Source of the DNA: Rhizobium sp. ZPR4
GTDB lineage: Bacteria; Pseudomonadota; Alphaproteobacteria; Rhizobiales; Rhizobiaceae
Direction of reading: 5' to 3'
Assembly: GCF_040215725.1 (NCBI RefSeq)
Contig: NZ_CP157968.1
Location: forward strand, 1,054,001 to 1,118,000
Length of the DNA: 64,000 nt
This document shows, in pieces, positions 1 to 8,304 of the stretch (within the stretch, counting starts at the first letter, position 1; each line of letters opens with the position of its first letter). Under the pieces are notes generated by a model, which saw only the letters and a program-made list of their open reading frames with translations, did no database searches and was not told the origin of the DNA. The translations under genes were made by a program, and so were the position numbers.

Positions 1-230
1 CGACCTATATGCAGCAGGCGATCGACGCCGTCGGTATCGACCGTGTCCTGTTCTCGACTGACTATCCGTACCAATACCGTCCCGGAGGCGATGCACGTGG
101 TTTCGTAGCGGGGCTGGAGTTAGATGATGCCAGCAAAGCGAAATTCGCCTATCGGAATTGGGAGCGCTTGACCGCAGGCGGTGGCAAGGATCAAGTACGA
201 CTGCATACAGCTACTCCTGACGAGCGGTGA
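1..230 (+). CDS. Amidohydrolase family protein, C-terminal fragment (5' end outside window)
   Basis: The frame is already open at the first complete codon (base 3) and ends at TGA 228-230, so only about 75 C-terminal residues are visible. The segment GIDRVLFSTDYPYQ followed by a helical FAYRNWERL tail is typical of the last strand and helix of amidohydrolase-2 (PF04909) TIM-barrel enzymes, where the aspartate in STDYP is a metal or catalytic ligand. These enzymes are hydrolases or decarboxylases acting on aromatic or lactone acids; the substrate cannot be told from this piece. The next gene is on the other strand. Confidence 0.75.
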   Translation, partial: TYMQQAIDAVGIDRVLFSTDYPYQYRPGGDARGFVAGLELDDASKAKFAYRNWERLTAGGGKDQVRLHTATPDER

Positions 231-461
231 TATGGACGTTTACGCATCGACGCAAGCACTGAACTCGTGCTGTCTCAAGCCATATTGAGATGGAATGAAA
301 GTCAAAGCGCGGAGATTCTGATTTAACTGTTGAGGCGGCAGCTTAGCATTCAAACAATCGTGTCGGCAGTTTGATCCATCGTATTGACGGAAGTATTATT
401 TCAATTGACGGCCTGCACTGAATGTTGGATCAGTGCGCAATAAATTCTTCTGCGGCGTCCG

Positions 462-1046
462 CTAACTGATAGGCGAAAGGTCCTGCCGCAGTAGCCCTCC
501 CACATCCCGGCGTGGTGATGTCCCGAACTGACGCGTGTACTCTCGACTAAATTGCGACGGACTCTCATAACCCAACTCATAAGCAGCCGTAGACGCATCC
601 ACGCCTCGGAGCAGCATTCGGCGTCGAGCTTCAGTCAGCCGGAGCCACTTCTGAAACTGAAGAGGGCTCATCGACGTGAGACGTCGAAAGTGATGATGAA
701 ACCGCGAGGAGCTCATGCTTACCCGGGCTGCGAGTTCTTCGACGCGCAATGGTTCCCGGAAATTGGCCTTGAGCCAATTGATGGCTCGGCCGATGCTTTG
801 GTTCTGATTGTCGATAGAGGCCACCTGCTACAAATGGCTTCCGGCGTCGCCGCACAGAACGCGATAGAAGATTTCCCGCTGTGCCAGCGGCGCCAGCGCT
901 GGAATCAATTCGGGCTCATCCAGTAGCCTGACGAGCCGTTCGAAAGCGGCCAAAAGCCCCGCGGTTGTGTTGCCCAACACCATACCATGCCCGCTTGCGC
1001 CTATCTTTGATTTCGATTGTGACCCGTGATGCTTTGAATAGGTAGA
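462..1046 (-). pseudogene. AraC-family regulator remnant: N-terminus missing and internal amber stop
   Basis: From 824 down to 462 the minus strand encodes the C-terminal double helix-turn-helix of an AraC regulator of the AraC_N (PF06719) subgroup, with the conserved stretches MSPLQFQKWLRLTEARR and YESPSQFSREY. The same frame is open upstream to 1046 and reads as the preceding part of the family (LLAAFERLVRLLDEPE, then REIFYRVL), but a TAG at 828-830 interrupts it where the family normally has an arginine or similar residue. Upstream of 1046 is a TGA (1047-1049), so the roughly 100-130 residue sensor domain is absent. A GTG at 824 could start a free 120-residue DNA-binding domain, but no clear ribosome site precedes it. 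The remnant lies 26 bp behind the aldo/keto reductase gene, a common AraC partner. Confidence 0.8.
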
Positions 1047-1072
1047 TCAGACATCAGGTAAAGCGATTTCGC

Positions 1073-1987
1073 TCAGTCCACGGCACTCGGATCGCCCATC
1101 GACCATGCAATGCCGCCGCCACGGTCCATGGTGCGGATCAGAGCCATGTCGCCATCGTCGATGGAGAATCTATCGAGATCAAGGTTTTGCCGCATGCGTT
1201 CGGGCTTAAGGCTCTTGGGAAGGACTGCATAACCGTTCTGGGTTCCCCAACGAAGGAGGAGCTGCGCTTCGGTAACGCCGTACTTCTTGGCCAGGGCCGT
1301 GAAGACACCGTCATTCTGTTTCATATCTTCCGTCTTTGCACTGTCTTCTCCAGGGCCTGCGCGCCACGTCGAAAGTGGCGCAAGACTGCTATAGGCAATG
1401 GGGGCGATCCGGTTGTTGTGCATGTAGGAAATCAAATCCGGCTTCTGCGACCACGGGTGGAGTTCGATCTGATTGGCATCCGGCATCGGGAGCCCTGCGT
1501 TTTTGAGCTCTTCAAGATGGGCTGCGTTGAAATTGCTGACACCGACGGCACGGGATTTTCCAGCTTGCTTCAGTTGAAGAAGAGCTTTCCATTGGCCGAT
1601 GCGCGCCGAACCACCGTGTGGTGAATGGATGAGATAGAGATCAAGGTAATCCAGACCGAGGCGCGCGAGACTTGCGTCGAACTCAGCCAAGGTCTCCCTT
1701 TCGGTTTTTGGCTCCTGATTCCAGGTGGCGTGACCTGGCCAGAGTTTGGTCGTGACGAAGATGTCCCTCCGGGAAAGCCCCATGTCTTTCAAGGCAGCCC
1801 TGATGCCTTCGCCGACGCCCTCTTCATTCTGATAGACTGCGGCGGTATCGATGTGACGGTAACCCAGCCCGATGGCTGTACGAACAGCGGCTCCCACGTC
1901 ATCGTTTGGGACAAGATACGTCCCGAAGCCAATTGCCGGGATCTGGACAGTGGGGCTGATGGGAAAAGTCTGTTGTGTGGCAGTCAT
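1073..1987 (-). CDS. Aldo/keto reductase
   Basis: A 304-residue NADPH-dependent aldo/keto reductase reducing carbonyl compounds in the cytoplasm. The family tetrad is visible: Asp and Tyr in YRHIDTAAVYQNE, Lys in FVTTKLW and His in LYLIHSPHG. GVSNF and the C-terminal PKSLKPERMRQNL cofactor-binding segment are also present. I place the start at ATG 1987 because GGAGA lies seven bases upstream; an upstream ATG at 2044 would add 19 residues with no homology. It fits a detoxification role beside the quinone reductases and kefFC further right. A decayed AraC gene follows on the same strand. Substrate unknown. Confidence 0.88.
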   Translation of the reverse strand: MTATQQTFPISPTVQIPAIGFGTYLVPNDDVGAAVRTAIGLGYRHIDTAAVYQNEEGVGEGIRAALKDMGLSRRDIFVTTKLWPGHATWNQEPKTERETLAEFDASLARLGLDYLDLYLIHSPHGGSARIGQWKALLQLKQAGKSRAVGVSNFNAAHLEELKNAGLPMPDANQIELHPWSQKPDLISYMHNNRIAPIAYSSLAPLSTWRAGPGEDSAKTEDMKQNDGVFTALAKKYGVTEAQLLLRWGTQNGYAVLPKSLKPERMRQNLDLDRFSIDDGDMALIRTMDRGGGIAWSMGDPSAVD

Positions 1988-2196
1988 GCGGGTCTCCAAA
2001 TCTTGCTGCGACACGGGCTGGCCGATCAAGCCAATGAGCGACATCGAAAACCTTTAGTCGCACGCATACCCGCGTTTCCACGCAGCCGTTTTGGACTTTA
2101 ATGTAGAAGCGATCTTGCGAGTGGCGAAAACTCTTCCCCCATACGTAGCCTGCGGGGATGCGTTCAAAACTTGCCCGATGCGGATTGTCAGGGCCT

Positions 2197-2299
2197 AGAG
2201 CGGTTCAGCTTTTCACGGAATCTCTGAGCCGCTCTATCTCTTTGTTTTCACGCAATTCCGGACGGAAACCGCTGCGCACTTTTCCTGGAATTGCTCTAA
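2197..2299. repeat. Rhizobial mosaic palindromic intergenic element
   Basis: Two inverted repeats stand side by side. The first has 12-base arms at 2197-2208 and 2224-2235 (AGAGCGGYTCAG, one mismatch). The second has arms GCAATTCC at 2252-2259 and GGAATTGC at 2287-2294. The wording between them (GGAAACCGCTGCGCACTTTTCC) resembles the abundant intergenic mosaic elements I know from Rhizobium and Sinorhizobium. It sits between the convergent-side end of a LysR gene and the upstream side of the aldo/keto reductase, where it could fold as a bidirectional transcript end. Confidence 0.7.
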
Positions 2300-2333
2300 G
2301 ATAACGGGCCGGAGCCAGCTTCCAGAGCTACAT

Positions 2334-3251
2334 CTAAATGGGAACTCCAAGTGTGGCGGTCTGGTCCAATTTGGCGGCCAGCGTATCTATGGTTACCCGC
2401 AGCTTCATGGGGATATACTGGGTGGAGGGCCATAAGACGTAGGTGGTCATGCGGGGAGAGGGGAACTTTTCCAACAAGGAGACCAGCCGCCCGGATTTTA
2501 GATGGTCGTGGACCAGCCAATCGTGCATCCAGGCGATTCCCATGCCTCGCACCGCCGCATCCGCTATTGCTTCATGGTTGTCGAACTGCAGACGCCAGTT
2601 GAGGTGAGGTTCCACCAATTCGCCCGTGTCGCTGCGCAAGGTCCAGGGCACATGCTGGTCGTTACGCCAATAGACGAGTGCGTCGTGGTTGGAGAGGTCG
2701 TCGATGGTTTTGGGAATTCCGTGCTTTTGAAGGTAGAGCGGCGACGCACAAATGGCCTTCCCTTGTGTCGCGATTTTCCGAACATGTAGGCCGCTGTTCT
2801 GGACCGGGCTGGTGTTCCTGATTGCCAGGTCGAATCCTTCGCCGACGATATCAACAATCTTGTCGGTGAACCGCAGATCCAGCTCAAGTTTTGGATGCTC
2901 CTGTGCGAGGTCAAGCAGAATTGGCTGAACGCAGAGACGCCCGAACAGCAATGGAAGCGCTATCTTCAATCGACCGGCGACATCACGCCTGCCTGTTTCC
3001 AGCAGGTTTTCCGCAGTTCGCAGTTCTCCGAGCGCCCGCTGACATCTTTCATAGTAGATTTGGCCATCTTCGGTCAGGATCTGACTTCGCGGCGTTCTAT
3101 GAAACAGCCTGACACCAAGCCGCTCTTCCAGCCGGGCGATCGTTTTGCCAACGGCCGAACGAGTCAGGGCAAGCCTGTCGCCAGCTCGCGCGAAGCTTCC
3201 CGCTTCGACGGCTTCCACAAACACTGCAACGCCATCAAGACGATCCCGCAC
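2334..3251 (-). CDS. LysR-family transcriptional regulator
   Basis: A 305-residue LysR regulator. The N-terminal winged helix-turn-helix is at about residues 1-60 (VEAGSFARAGDRLALTRSAVGKTIARLEERLGVRLFHRT), followed by the effector-binding domain. The start is GTG 3251, chosen because GGAGG lies five bases upstream; an overlapping ATG is in another frame. It is transcribed away from the flavodoxin-like gene at 3425 across a 173-bp gap, the usual arrangement for a LysR gene and its target. The likely targets are therefore the flavodoxin/CMD/kefFC genes, perhaps with quinone-like or electrophilic inducers (inference). Confidence 0.88.
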   Translation of the reverse strand: MRDRLDGVAVFVEAVEAGSFARAGDRLALTRSAVGKTIARLEERLGVRLFHRTPRSQILTEDGQIYYERCQRALGELRTAENLLETGRRDVAGRLKIALPLLFGRLCVQPILLDLAQEHPKLELDLRFTDKIVDIVGEGFDLAIRNTSPVQNSGLHVRKIATQGKAICASPLYLQKHGIPKTIDDLSNHDALVYWRNDQHVPWTLRSDTGELVEPHLNWRLQFDNHEAIADAAVRGMGIAWMHDWLVHDHLKSGRLVSLLEKFPSPRMTTYVLWPSTQYIPMKLRVTIDTLAAKLDQTATLGVPI

Positions 3252-3277
3252 TCATGCCTCCAATGTAGAATTTGAGG

Positions 3278-3287
3278 ATACATGTAT
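3278..3287. promoter_or_regulatory. Perfect 10-bp palindrome in the LysR/flavodoxin divergent region
   Basis: ATACATGTAT is a perfect palindrome located 27 bp upstream of the GTG start of the LysR gene and within the 173-bp divergent promoter region. It contains the T-N-A spaced dyad expected of LysR sites, but a 10-bp palindrome in AT-rich DNA is not rare, so it is only a candidate operator. Confidence 0.35.
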
Positions 3288-3424
3288 GCGAAAAACTATC
3301 CGCACCGCAAATCAAAATTCCACACTATGAAGCGGGCTGAAATGTGGACGCAAGGCGCTCGCGGAGCTCTCGTCACACGACTTCAACCTTTGAAATTGGC
3401 AAACAGCAAGCAGGACCAGACGAA

Positions 3425-3982
3425 ATGAAGGTCGCGATCGTATATGATAGTGGATATGGGCATACCGCCAAACAGGCCGTTGCAGTTGCGGAAGGCGTTG
3501 GCCGGGTAGCCGGTGCCGAGGCACAGCTCATTGCTGTGGCGAATGACGAGATTTCTTGGGAGGTGCTGGAAGCGAGCGACGCCATTATTTTTGGCTCGCC
3601 GACCTACAACGGCACGCTTTCTTCCCGCCTCAAGAAGTTCATGGAGGATTCGACGCGGCCAGCCTGGTTCCCGCAGAAATGGCGCAACAAGGTTGCCGCA
3701 GGTTTCACGAACTCGGGCGCCATGCACGGCGACAAGCTGAATTCTCTTGTCACGATGGCGTTGTTCGCCGCCCAGCACGGGATGATCTGGGTAGGTTTGG
3801 ATATCTTCCCCGGCAAGAGCGCGGATGAGCAGAACCGCGTCGGTGGATGGTTGGGCGCGATGGCGCAATCCAATGACGAGTCTCCGGAACTGTCTCCGAT
3901 CCCAAGTGATCTAAATACCGCGGCTTATTTGGGCCAGCGTGTCGCCGAAATCACCAAGCAGCTCCACTCCGGGCGAGCTTGA
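3425..3982 (+). CDS. Flavodoxin-fold NAD(P)H:quinone oxidoreductase-like protein
   Basis: 185 residues beginning MKVAIVYDSGYGHT, the FMN phosphate-binding loop of flavodoxins and WrbA-type reductases. GSPTYNGTLSSRLKKFMED and the glycine-rich region after AAGFTNSGAMHGDK (about residues 70-120) form the FMN isoalloxazine pocket. These enzymes reduce quinones by two electrons and limit redox cycling. The start at 3425 is chosen because the flavin loop must be at the N-terminus; the upstream in-frame ATG at 3344 would add 27 unrelated residues. It is the first gene rightward of the LysR gene and is probably co-transcribed with the next three. Confidence 0.85.
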   Translation: MKVAIVYDSGYGHTAKQAVAVAEGVGRVAGAEAQLIAVANDEISWEVLEASDAIIFGSPTYNGTLSSRLKKFMEDSTRPAWFPQKWRNKVAAGFTNSGAMHGDKLNSLVTMALFAAQHGMIWVGLDIFPGKSADEQNRVGGWLGAMAQSNDESPELSPIPSDLNTAAYLGQRVAEITKQLHSGRA

Positions 3983-4141
3983 GTTCGCTCTTTGACCGAG
4001 CGCTTGCATGTTTGCCGCGCTCGACGCGCTCACGCCGTGAGGTCCGCCCGGTGTGAGCGCGCCTCCAACGATCTCTCCGCCGGAATGAGGCGTCAGACAA
4101 TGTATTGCGGACATCAATCGCTTCATGCGGGAGACAGTGAA

Positions 4142-4861
4142 ATGGGCAACGAAGCCAACAGCAATCCGCTCGAACAGATGCTTGCAGGAGTTTCACCCGT
4201 CCTGCTCTCGTTTACCCAGGCAAACATAACGGAAGAACTCTGGCACAGGCCGGGGCTGGCTCAGCGAGACCGGGCGCTGGTCACGGTTGCGACCCTTGTG
4301 GCGCGCAACGCAACCATGGCCTATCCCTATTATTTTAACAAGGCGCTCGACAGCGGTTTGACGGCCGCGGAGTTTTCGGAACTGATCACGCATTTGGCAT
4401 TCTACGCGAGTTGGCCCTACGCATTCGGTGCCGTTGCCGCGCTAAAGGTGATCTTCGATGCGCGGGGAGTTTCTTCGGACCAACTCCCCGAATTATCTCC
4501 CGAGCTGCTTACGGTCGAGGAGGCTCTACCGAACGACGAAACCCGCGTCGCCATGATCGCGGCAAATATCGCGCCGGCGTCTTCCGCACTTCAACATTTC
4601 ACCGATGATCTCCTATATCGTAACGTCTGGTTGCGTCCAGGGCTTGCGCCGCGGGATCGTGGCTTGGCATCGATTGCAATCCTCGCAGCCTCGGGTCAGG
4701 CATCGTCGCTGCCGTCCTATCTGAAGCGGGCGATCCTTAAAGGAGTTACCAAAGTTGAGATTGGTGAACTGCTCGGCCACACGGCATTTTATGCGGGTTG
4801 GGGCAATGCCATCGAAGCTGCGCGGGTCGTGACGCAGTTCTTTGATGCACCGCAAGGCTGA
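4142..4861 (+). CDS. Carboxymuconolactone-decarboxylase-fold protein with two CMD domains
   Basis: 239 residues with two tandem CMD (PF02627) repeats. Each begins RPGLAxRDRxL and ends with an E(F/I)xELxxHxAFYAxW segment (about residues 35-120 and 155-235). The AhpD-type CxxC pair is absent from both halves, so peroxidase or disulfide activity is not expected. Members are decarboxylases, hydrolases or thiol oxidoreductases; the reaction here is unknown. The start is ATG 4142 with GGGAGA seven bases upstream. It lies 160 bp after the flavodoxin gene and 67 bp before kefF, on the same strand, so it probably shares their stress-response operon. Confidence 0.82.
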   Translation: MGNEANSNPLEQMLAGVSPVLLSFTQANITEELWHRPGLAQRDRALVTVATLVARNATMAYPYYFNKALDSGLTAAEFSELITHLAFYASWPYAFGAVAALKVIFDARGVSSDQLPELSPELLTVEEALPNDETRVAMIAANIAPASSALQHFTDDLLYRNVWLRPGLAPRDRGLASIAILAASGQASSLPSYLKRAILKGVTKVEIGELLGHTAFYAGWGNAIEAARVVTQFFDAPQG

Positions 4862-4928
4862 TCGATGATAGGGTGATTCATCTGCCTGCCATTGCATGTC
4901 ATTCTAGTGAGTTCTTCGCGGAGACCGA

Positions 4929-5537
4929 ATGAAGACGCTGCTGATCTTCGCACATCCTGCCATACAGCATTCCCGCACCAATCGCCTTATGTTTGCAGCC
5001 GCGCAACGGGTCGCGGACATCACGGTTGTCGATCTCTACGCGGATTATCCGCGCCACGAGATCGACATCGACCGAGAGCAGGAACGCCTCGCGGCACACG
5101 ACATACTTGTCCTTCAGTTTCCGCTGTTTTGGTACTCGCCGCCATCGCTGATCAAGGAATGGCAGGATCTCGTTCTCGAACATGGGTTTGCCTACGGCGA
5201 GAAGGGAACTGCGCTGAGGGGCAAGCCATGGCTTTGTGCGGTCACGGCGGGCGCGTCCGCCGAAGCCTACGATCAAGGTCGGCACCGGTTCTCGTTGCGG
5301 CAACTGCTGTCGCCCGTCGAGGCCACCGCAGCTCTGTGCGGTATGCCGTTCCTTTCGCCCTATGTTTTATTTGGCGCAGCCGGAGTAGAGGATGCCAGGC
5401 GCAAGGCCCATATCGAGGGGTTTGTCACGCTGCTCGAAGCGTTGCGTGATGACCGCTTTGATATCGCGGCAGGGCAGCACGCCGATATTCTAACGGATGC
5501 CAATCTTTCCTCCGCGCTGATGGGACAAGCGTCATGA
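4929..5537 (+). CDS. kefF: KefF-type NAD(P)H quinone oxidoreductase, ancillary subunit of the K+ efflux system
   Basis: 202 residues of the NAD(P)H dehydrogenase (quinone) flavodoxin-like fold (PF02525): MKTLLIFAHP at the N-terminus, LQFPLFWYSPPSLIKEWQD at about 60-80, then PWLCAVTAGASAEAY. In KefF the protein binds KefC on the cytoplasmic side and is needed for full potassium efflux, and it also reduces quinones. Its stop overlaps the kefC start by four bases (ATGA), the arrangement of the E. coli pair. The overlap and the partner are the strongest support for the name; stand-alone YwrO/MdaB-type paralogues look similar. Confidence 0.85.
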   Translation: MKTLLIFAHPAIQHSRTNRLMFAAAQRVADITVVDLYADYPRHEIDIDREQERLAAHDILVLQFPLFWYSPPSLIKEWQDLVLEHGFAYGEKGTALRGKPWLCAVTAGASAEAYDQGRHRFSLRQLLSPVEATAALCGMPFLSPYVLFGAAGVEDARRKAHIEGFVTLLEALRDDRFDIAAGQHADILTDANLSSALMGQAS

Positions 5538-7417
5538 ATAGCGTGCTTTTTCAGTCCTTCGTCTATCTATGCGCCGCCGTTATCGCAGTCCCCCTGGCAA
5601 AGCGACTAGGCCTCGGATCGGTACTGGGCTATCTGATCGCCGGAATTTGCATAGGGCCGCTGATCGGTCTCGTGGGTGCGGAATCGCAACAAATCCAGGA
5701 GTTTGCGGAATTCGGCGTCGTCATGATGCTGTTTCTGGTCGGGCTCGAGCTGGAACCGCGCCAGCTATGGGGAATGCGCCATCGCCTGCTGGGCTTGGGT
5801 GGCTTGCAGTTGGCGGTAACCACAATCGTCATATGGGGCGTTGCCTGGCTATTCGGTGTTGCTTGGGGCGCGGGGCTCGCCATCGGTCTGGTGGCTACGG
5901 GTTCGTCCACCGCCATCGCCCTGCAGACGCTGGCCGAACGGGGCCTGCTGAAGAGCGACGGTGGCAAAGCGAGCTTCGTGGTGCTCCTGTTTCAGGACAT
6001 ATCGGTCATCCCGATGCTGGCGCTTCTGCCGCTCTTGGCCAGCTCCGCCCTGCTTCACGCTGGTGGCATCGATGCGACGGCGCATGAGCAGGCCGGGCTT
6101 CAGATTTTCGAAGGTCTGCCGGAATGGGCAATGGCGCTTGTGACGCTCGCCGCAATTGCGTTCGTGGTCGTTGGAGGGCACTATCTGTCTCGACCGTTGT
6201 TTCGCTTTATTGCGTCGGCGAAGTTGCGCGAGGTGTTTACGGCCGCGGCCTTGCTGCTGGTTGTCGGTATTGCCCTGCTGATGACATTGGTTGGTCTTTC
6301 GCCGGCTCTTGGGACTTTCCTTGCCGGTGTCGTACTTGCCAACAGCGAGTACCGGCACGAGCTGGAGAGCGATATCGAGCCCTTCAAGGGGCTTCTGCTC
6401 GGCCTATTTTTCATCACGGTGGGCGCGCGCATCGATTTCTCGCTGCTCTTTGCAAATCCAGTCCTGATTGTCGGCCTCACGGTCTTGCTCATACTCGTCA
6501 AGGCTTCGATCCTTTGGGTGATCGGCCAGGTCTTTCGGCTGCACGGGAGTGATCGCTGGCTATTTACCATCGGACTTGCGCAGACCGGCGAGTTCGCTTT
6601 CGTCCTGCTATCTTTCTGTGCGCAAAATGCGATTATCCCGGCGCCGCTGACAGACCTGTTCCAGCTGGTCGTCGCGATCTCGATGTTGTTCACGCCGCTT
6701 CTTTTCATGCTCTTTGATCGCGTCATCGTACCGCTGATTACGATCGAGCAGGAACGCGAAGAGGATACCATCGATGTGAAAGGAGTGGCGATCATCGCGG
6801 GCATCGGAAGGTTCGGGCAGATCGTCAATCGTATGCTGCGTTCCAACGGCTATGAAACCGTCGTCCTGGACTTGAGCACCGAGACCGTCGACACGCTTGC
6901 CCATTTCGGCGTCAAGGCCTTTTTCGGCGACGCCGCACGCCCTGACTTGCTCGAAGCCGCCGGCCTTTCCGAAGCGCAGCTTCTCGTCGTCGCGATCGAT
7001 GACAAGGATCATGCTCTTTCGATCGTAAAACATGCGCGGCATGTGCGTCCGGATCTTCACATCGTCGCGCGGGCCTATGACCGGCTGAATGTCTATGAAC
7101 TCTTCAACGCTGGTTGCAACGACATTGTCCGCGAGACATTCGATAGCGCCGTAAGGGCGGGACGATACTCGCTCGAAGCGCTCGGTGTGCATCCCTACGA
7201 GGCCGAGAAAATCGTCCGAACATTTGTAAAGGGCGATCGGCGGTCGATGCGAAGGCTGGCGGAACTCTACGATCCCGAGAGCTCTCTCACCTCCAATCCG
7301 GCCTATGTCGCTCTGGCACGGCAAGTTAGAGCCGAGGAAGAGGAAGAGATGTCCGTCAGCCGCGCGCCCGCCCGGGGAGCTACGCGGCGTGCCTGGCTGC
7401 CGCAGGACGAGCGCTAG
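5534..7417 (+). CDS. kefC: Glutathione-regulated K+/H+ antiporter (CPA2 family, KefB/KefC type)
   Basis: 627 residues. About residues 1-400 form a Na+/H+-exchanger (CPA2) membrane domain with 12-13 hydrophobic segments, including LFLVGLELEPRQLWGMR near the start and GLAQTGEFAFVLLS late in the domain. A cytoplasmic TrkA-N/RCK domain follows from about residue 410 (VAIIAGIGRFGQIVNRML, a GxGxxG nucleotide fold; then VVLDLSTETVDTL and FFGDAARPDLLEAAG). In the family, glutathione adducts of toxic electrophiles open the channel, potassium leaves and protons enter, and the cytoplasm acidifies and is protected. The four-base overlap with kefF supports KefC over KefB. The C-terminal tail after about residue 560 is not conserved. 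Confidence 0.9.
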   Translation: MNSVLFQSFVYLCAAVIAVPLAKRLGLGSVLGYLIAGICIGPLIGLVGAESQQIQEFAEFGVVMMLFLVGLELEPRQLWGMRHRLLGLGGLQLAVTTIVIWGVAWLFGVAWGAGLAIGLVATGSSTAIALQTLAERGLLKSDGGKASFVVLLFQDISVIPMLALLPLLASSALLHAGGIDATAHEQAGLQIFEGLPEWAMALVTLAAIAFVVVGGHYLSRPLFRFIASAKLREVFTAAALLLVVGIALLMTLVGLSPALGTFLAGVVLANSEYRHELESDIEPFKGLLLGLFFITVGARIDFSLLFANPVLIVGLTVLLILVKASILWVIGQVFRLHGSDRWLFTIGLAQTGEFAFVLLSFCAQNAIIPAPLTDLFQLVVAISMLFTPLLFMLFDRVIVPLITIEQEREEDTIDVKGVAIIAGIGRFGQIVNRMLRSNGYETVVLDLSTETVDTLAHFGVKAFFGDAARPDLLEAAGLSEAQLLVVAIDDKDHALSIVKHARHVRPDLHIVARAYDRLNVYELFNAGCNDIVRETFDSAVRAGRYSLEALGVHPYEAEKIVRTFVKGDRRSMRRLAELYDPESSLTSNPAYVALARQVRAEEEEEMSVSRAPARGATRRAWLPQDER

Positions 7418-7885
7418 CAGCATTCCGTATATTGCCGAAACGACATGGAATGGCTTCTATCCGTGGTTCACGGCGATGCGCCGAGGACTGCAAGGCTGGA
7501 AGAATGTCAGTAGCAAACCCGCAGAATCGTTGGGGTCGGTCGCTTATCTCTGCGCAGGGATTTATCGACCAGTCCATGCCTCCGATGCGATCCAGCAGGC
7601 GCGCCGGTCAATACCCTCATGGTGGAATTTTCTTCCCCATGTAGGGAACAAATTATCCGGCCGGTTCACGCAGCGAGGAATCGGCTTGTCGAATTACATC
7701 AAATTCACTCTGTGAAAAGATCGTGAAAAGCACCGGAACCGTGGCGGAAAGTGGGTTTTCCGATGTATTATTTGATTGCGTTGTCTGGCGAAATACAACC
7801 AAAGAAGGTGACATGCTGACATCTGATGTCGCAAGGTCAAGCTAGAACTGTTTCAGCCAACAGATGATTAGGAAAGGACAACACC
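7418..7885. other. 468-bp intergenic region, no gene recognised
   Basis: Short open frames exist here on both strands but none has a recognisable domain or a convincing ribosome site. The stretch from about 7700 is AT-richer and probably holds the promoter of the NTF2-like gene at 7886. The ribosome site just upstream of that gene is AGGAAAGGA. I see no strong hairpin behind kefC. Confidence 0.5.
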
Positions 7886-8263
7886 ATGGCTGAACAGAAC
7901 GCAACCGCTGCAAAGATCGCCCGAGCCTATGGCGAGGCAATGGCAAAGAAGGAGGTCGACGCGATCATGAAGATTTCGGCAGACGACGTCGTCTGCATCT
8001 CGCCGATCGGCAAGACCACGGGGGCTGCTGCATTCCGTGGCTTCCAGGAAGGTTTTGCCCGCATGATCAAGAAGCTCGACATCCGCGCGGCATATGGAGA
8101 CGAGACGCAGGCTGTGCTCGTCTATGTCGTGGAAACTTATCCTGTCCCGCATTCGGTCGTCGCCGAGCTGATCCAGGTCAAGGATGGCAAGATCGCTTCC
8201 ACGGAAGTGATCTACGACGCCACGCCCTATGCGGCCTACATGTCTGCGGTTCAACCGCATTAA
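7886..8263 (+). CDS. NTF2-like / SnoaL-fold small protein
   Basis: 125 residues of the nuclear-transport-factor-2-like fold: an N-terminal helix (ARAYGEAMAKKEVDAIMKISADDVV), then beta strands with FRGFQEGFARM, and a C-terminal VAELIQVKDGKIASTEVIYDATPYAAY strand pair. The fold covers polyketide cyclases, ketosteroid isomerases and many proteins of unknown activity. It is followed after 41 bp by a quinone-reductase-like dehydrogenase on the same strand, so the two may work on the same compound. Start at ATG 7886 with AGGAAAGGACAACACC upstream. No catalytic residue assignment is possible. Confidence 0.8.
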   Translation: MAEQNATAAKIARAYGEAMAKKEVDAIMKISADDVVCISPIGKTTGAAAFRGFQEGFARMIKKLDIRAAYGDETQAVLVYVVETYPVPHSVVAELIQVKDGKIASTEVIYDATPYAAYMSAVQPH

Positions 8264-8304
8264 GTCTGCATCACAAGGCCAACCCTCAAGGGGAATGATC
8301 TAGC

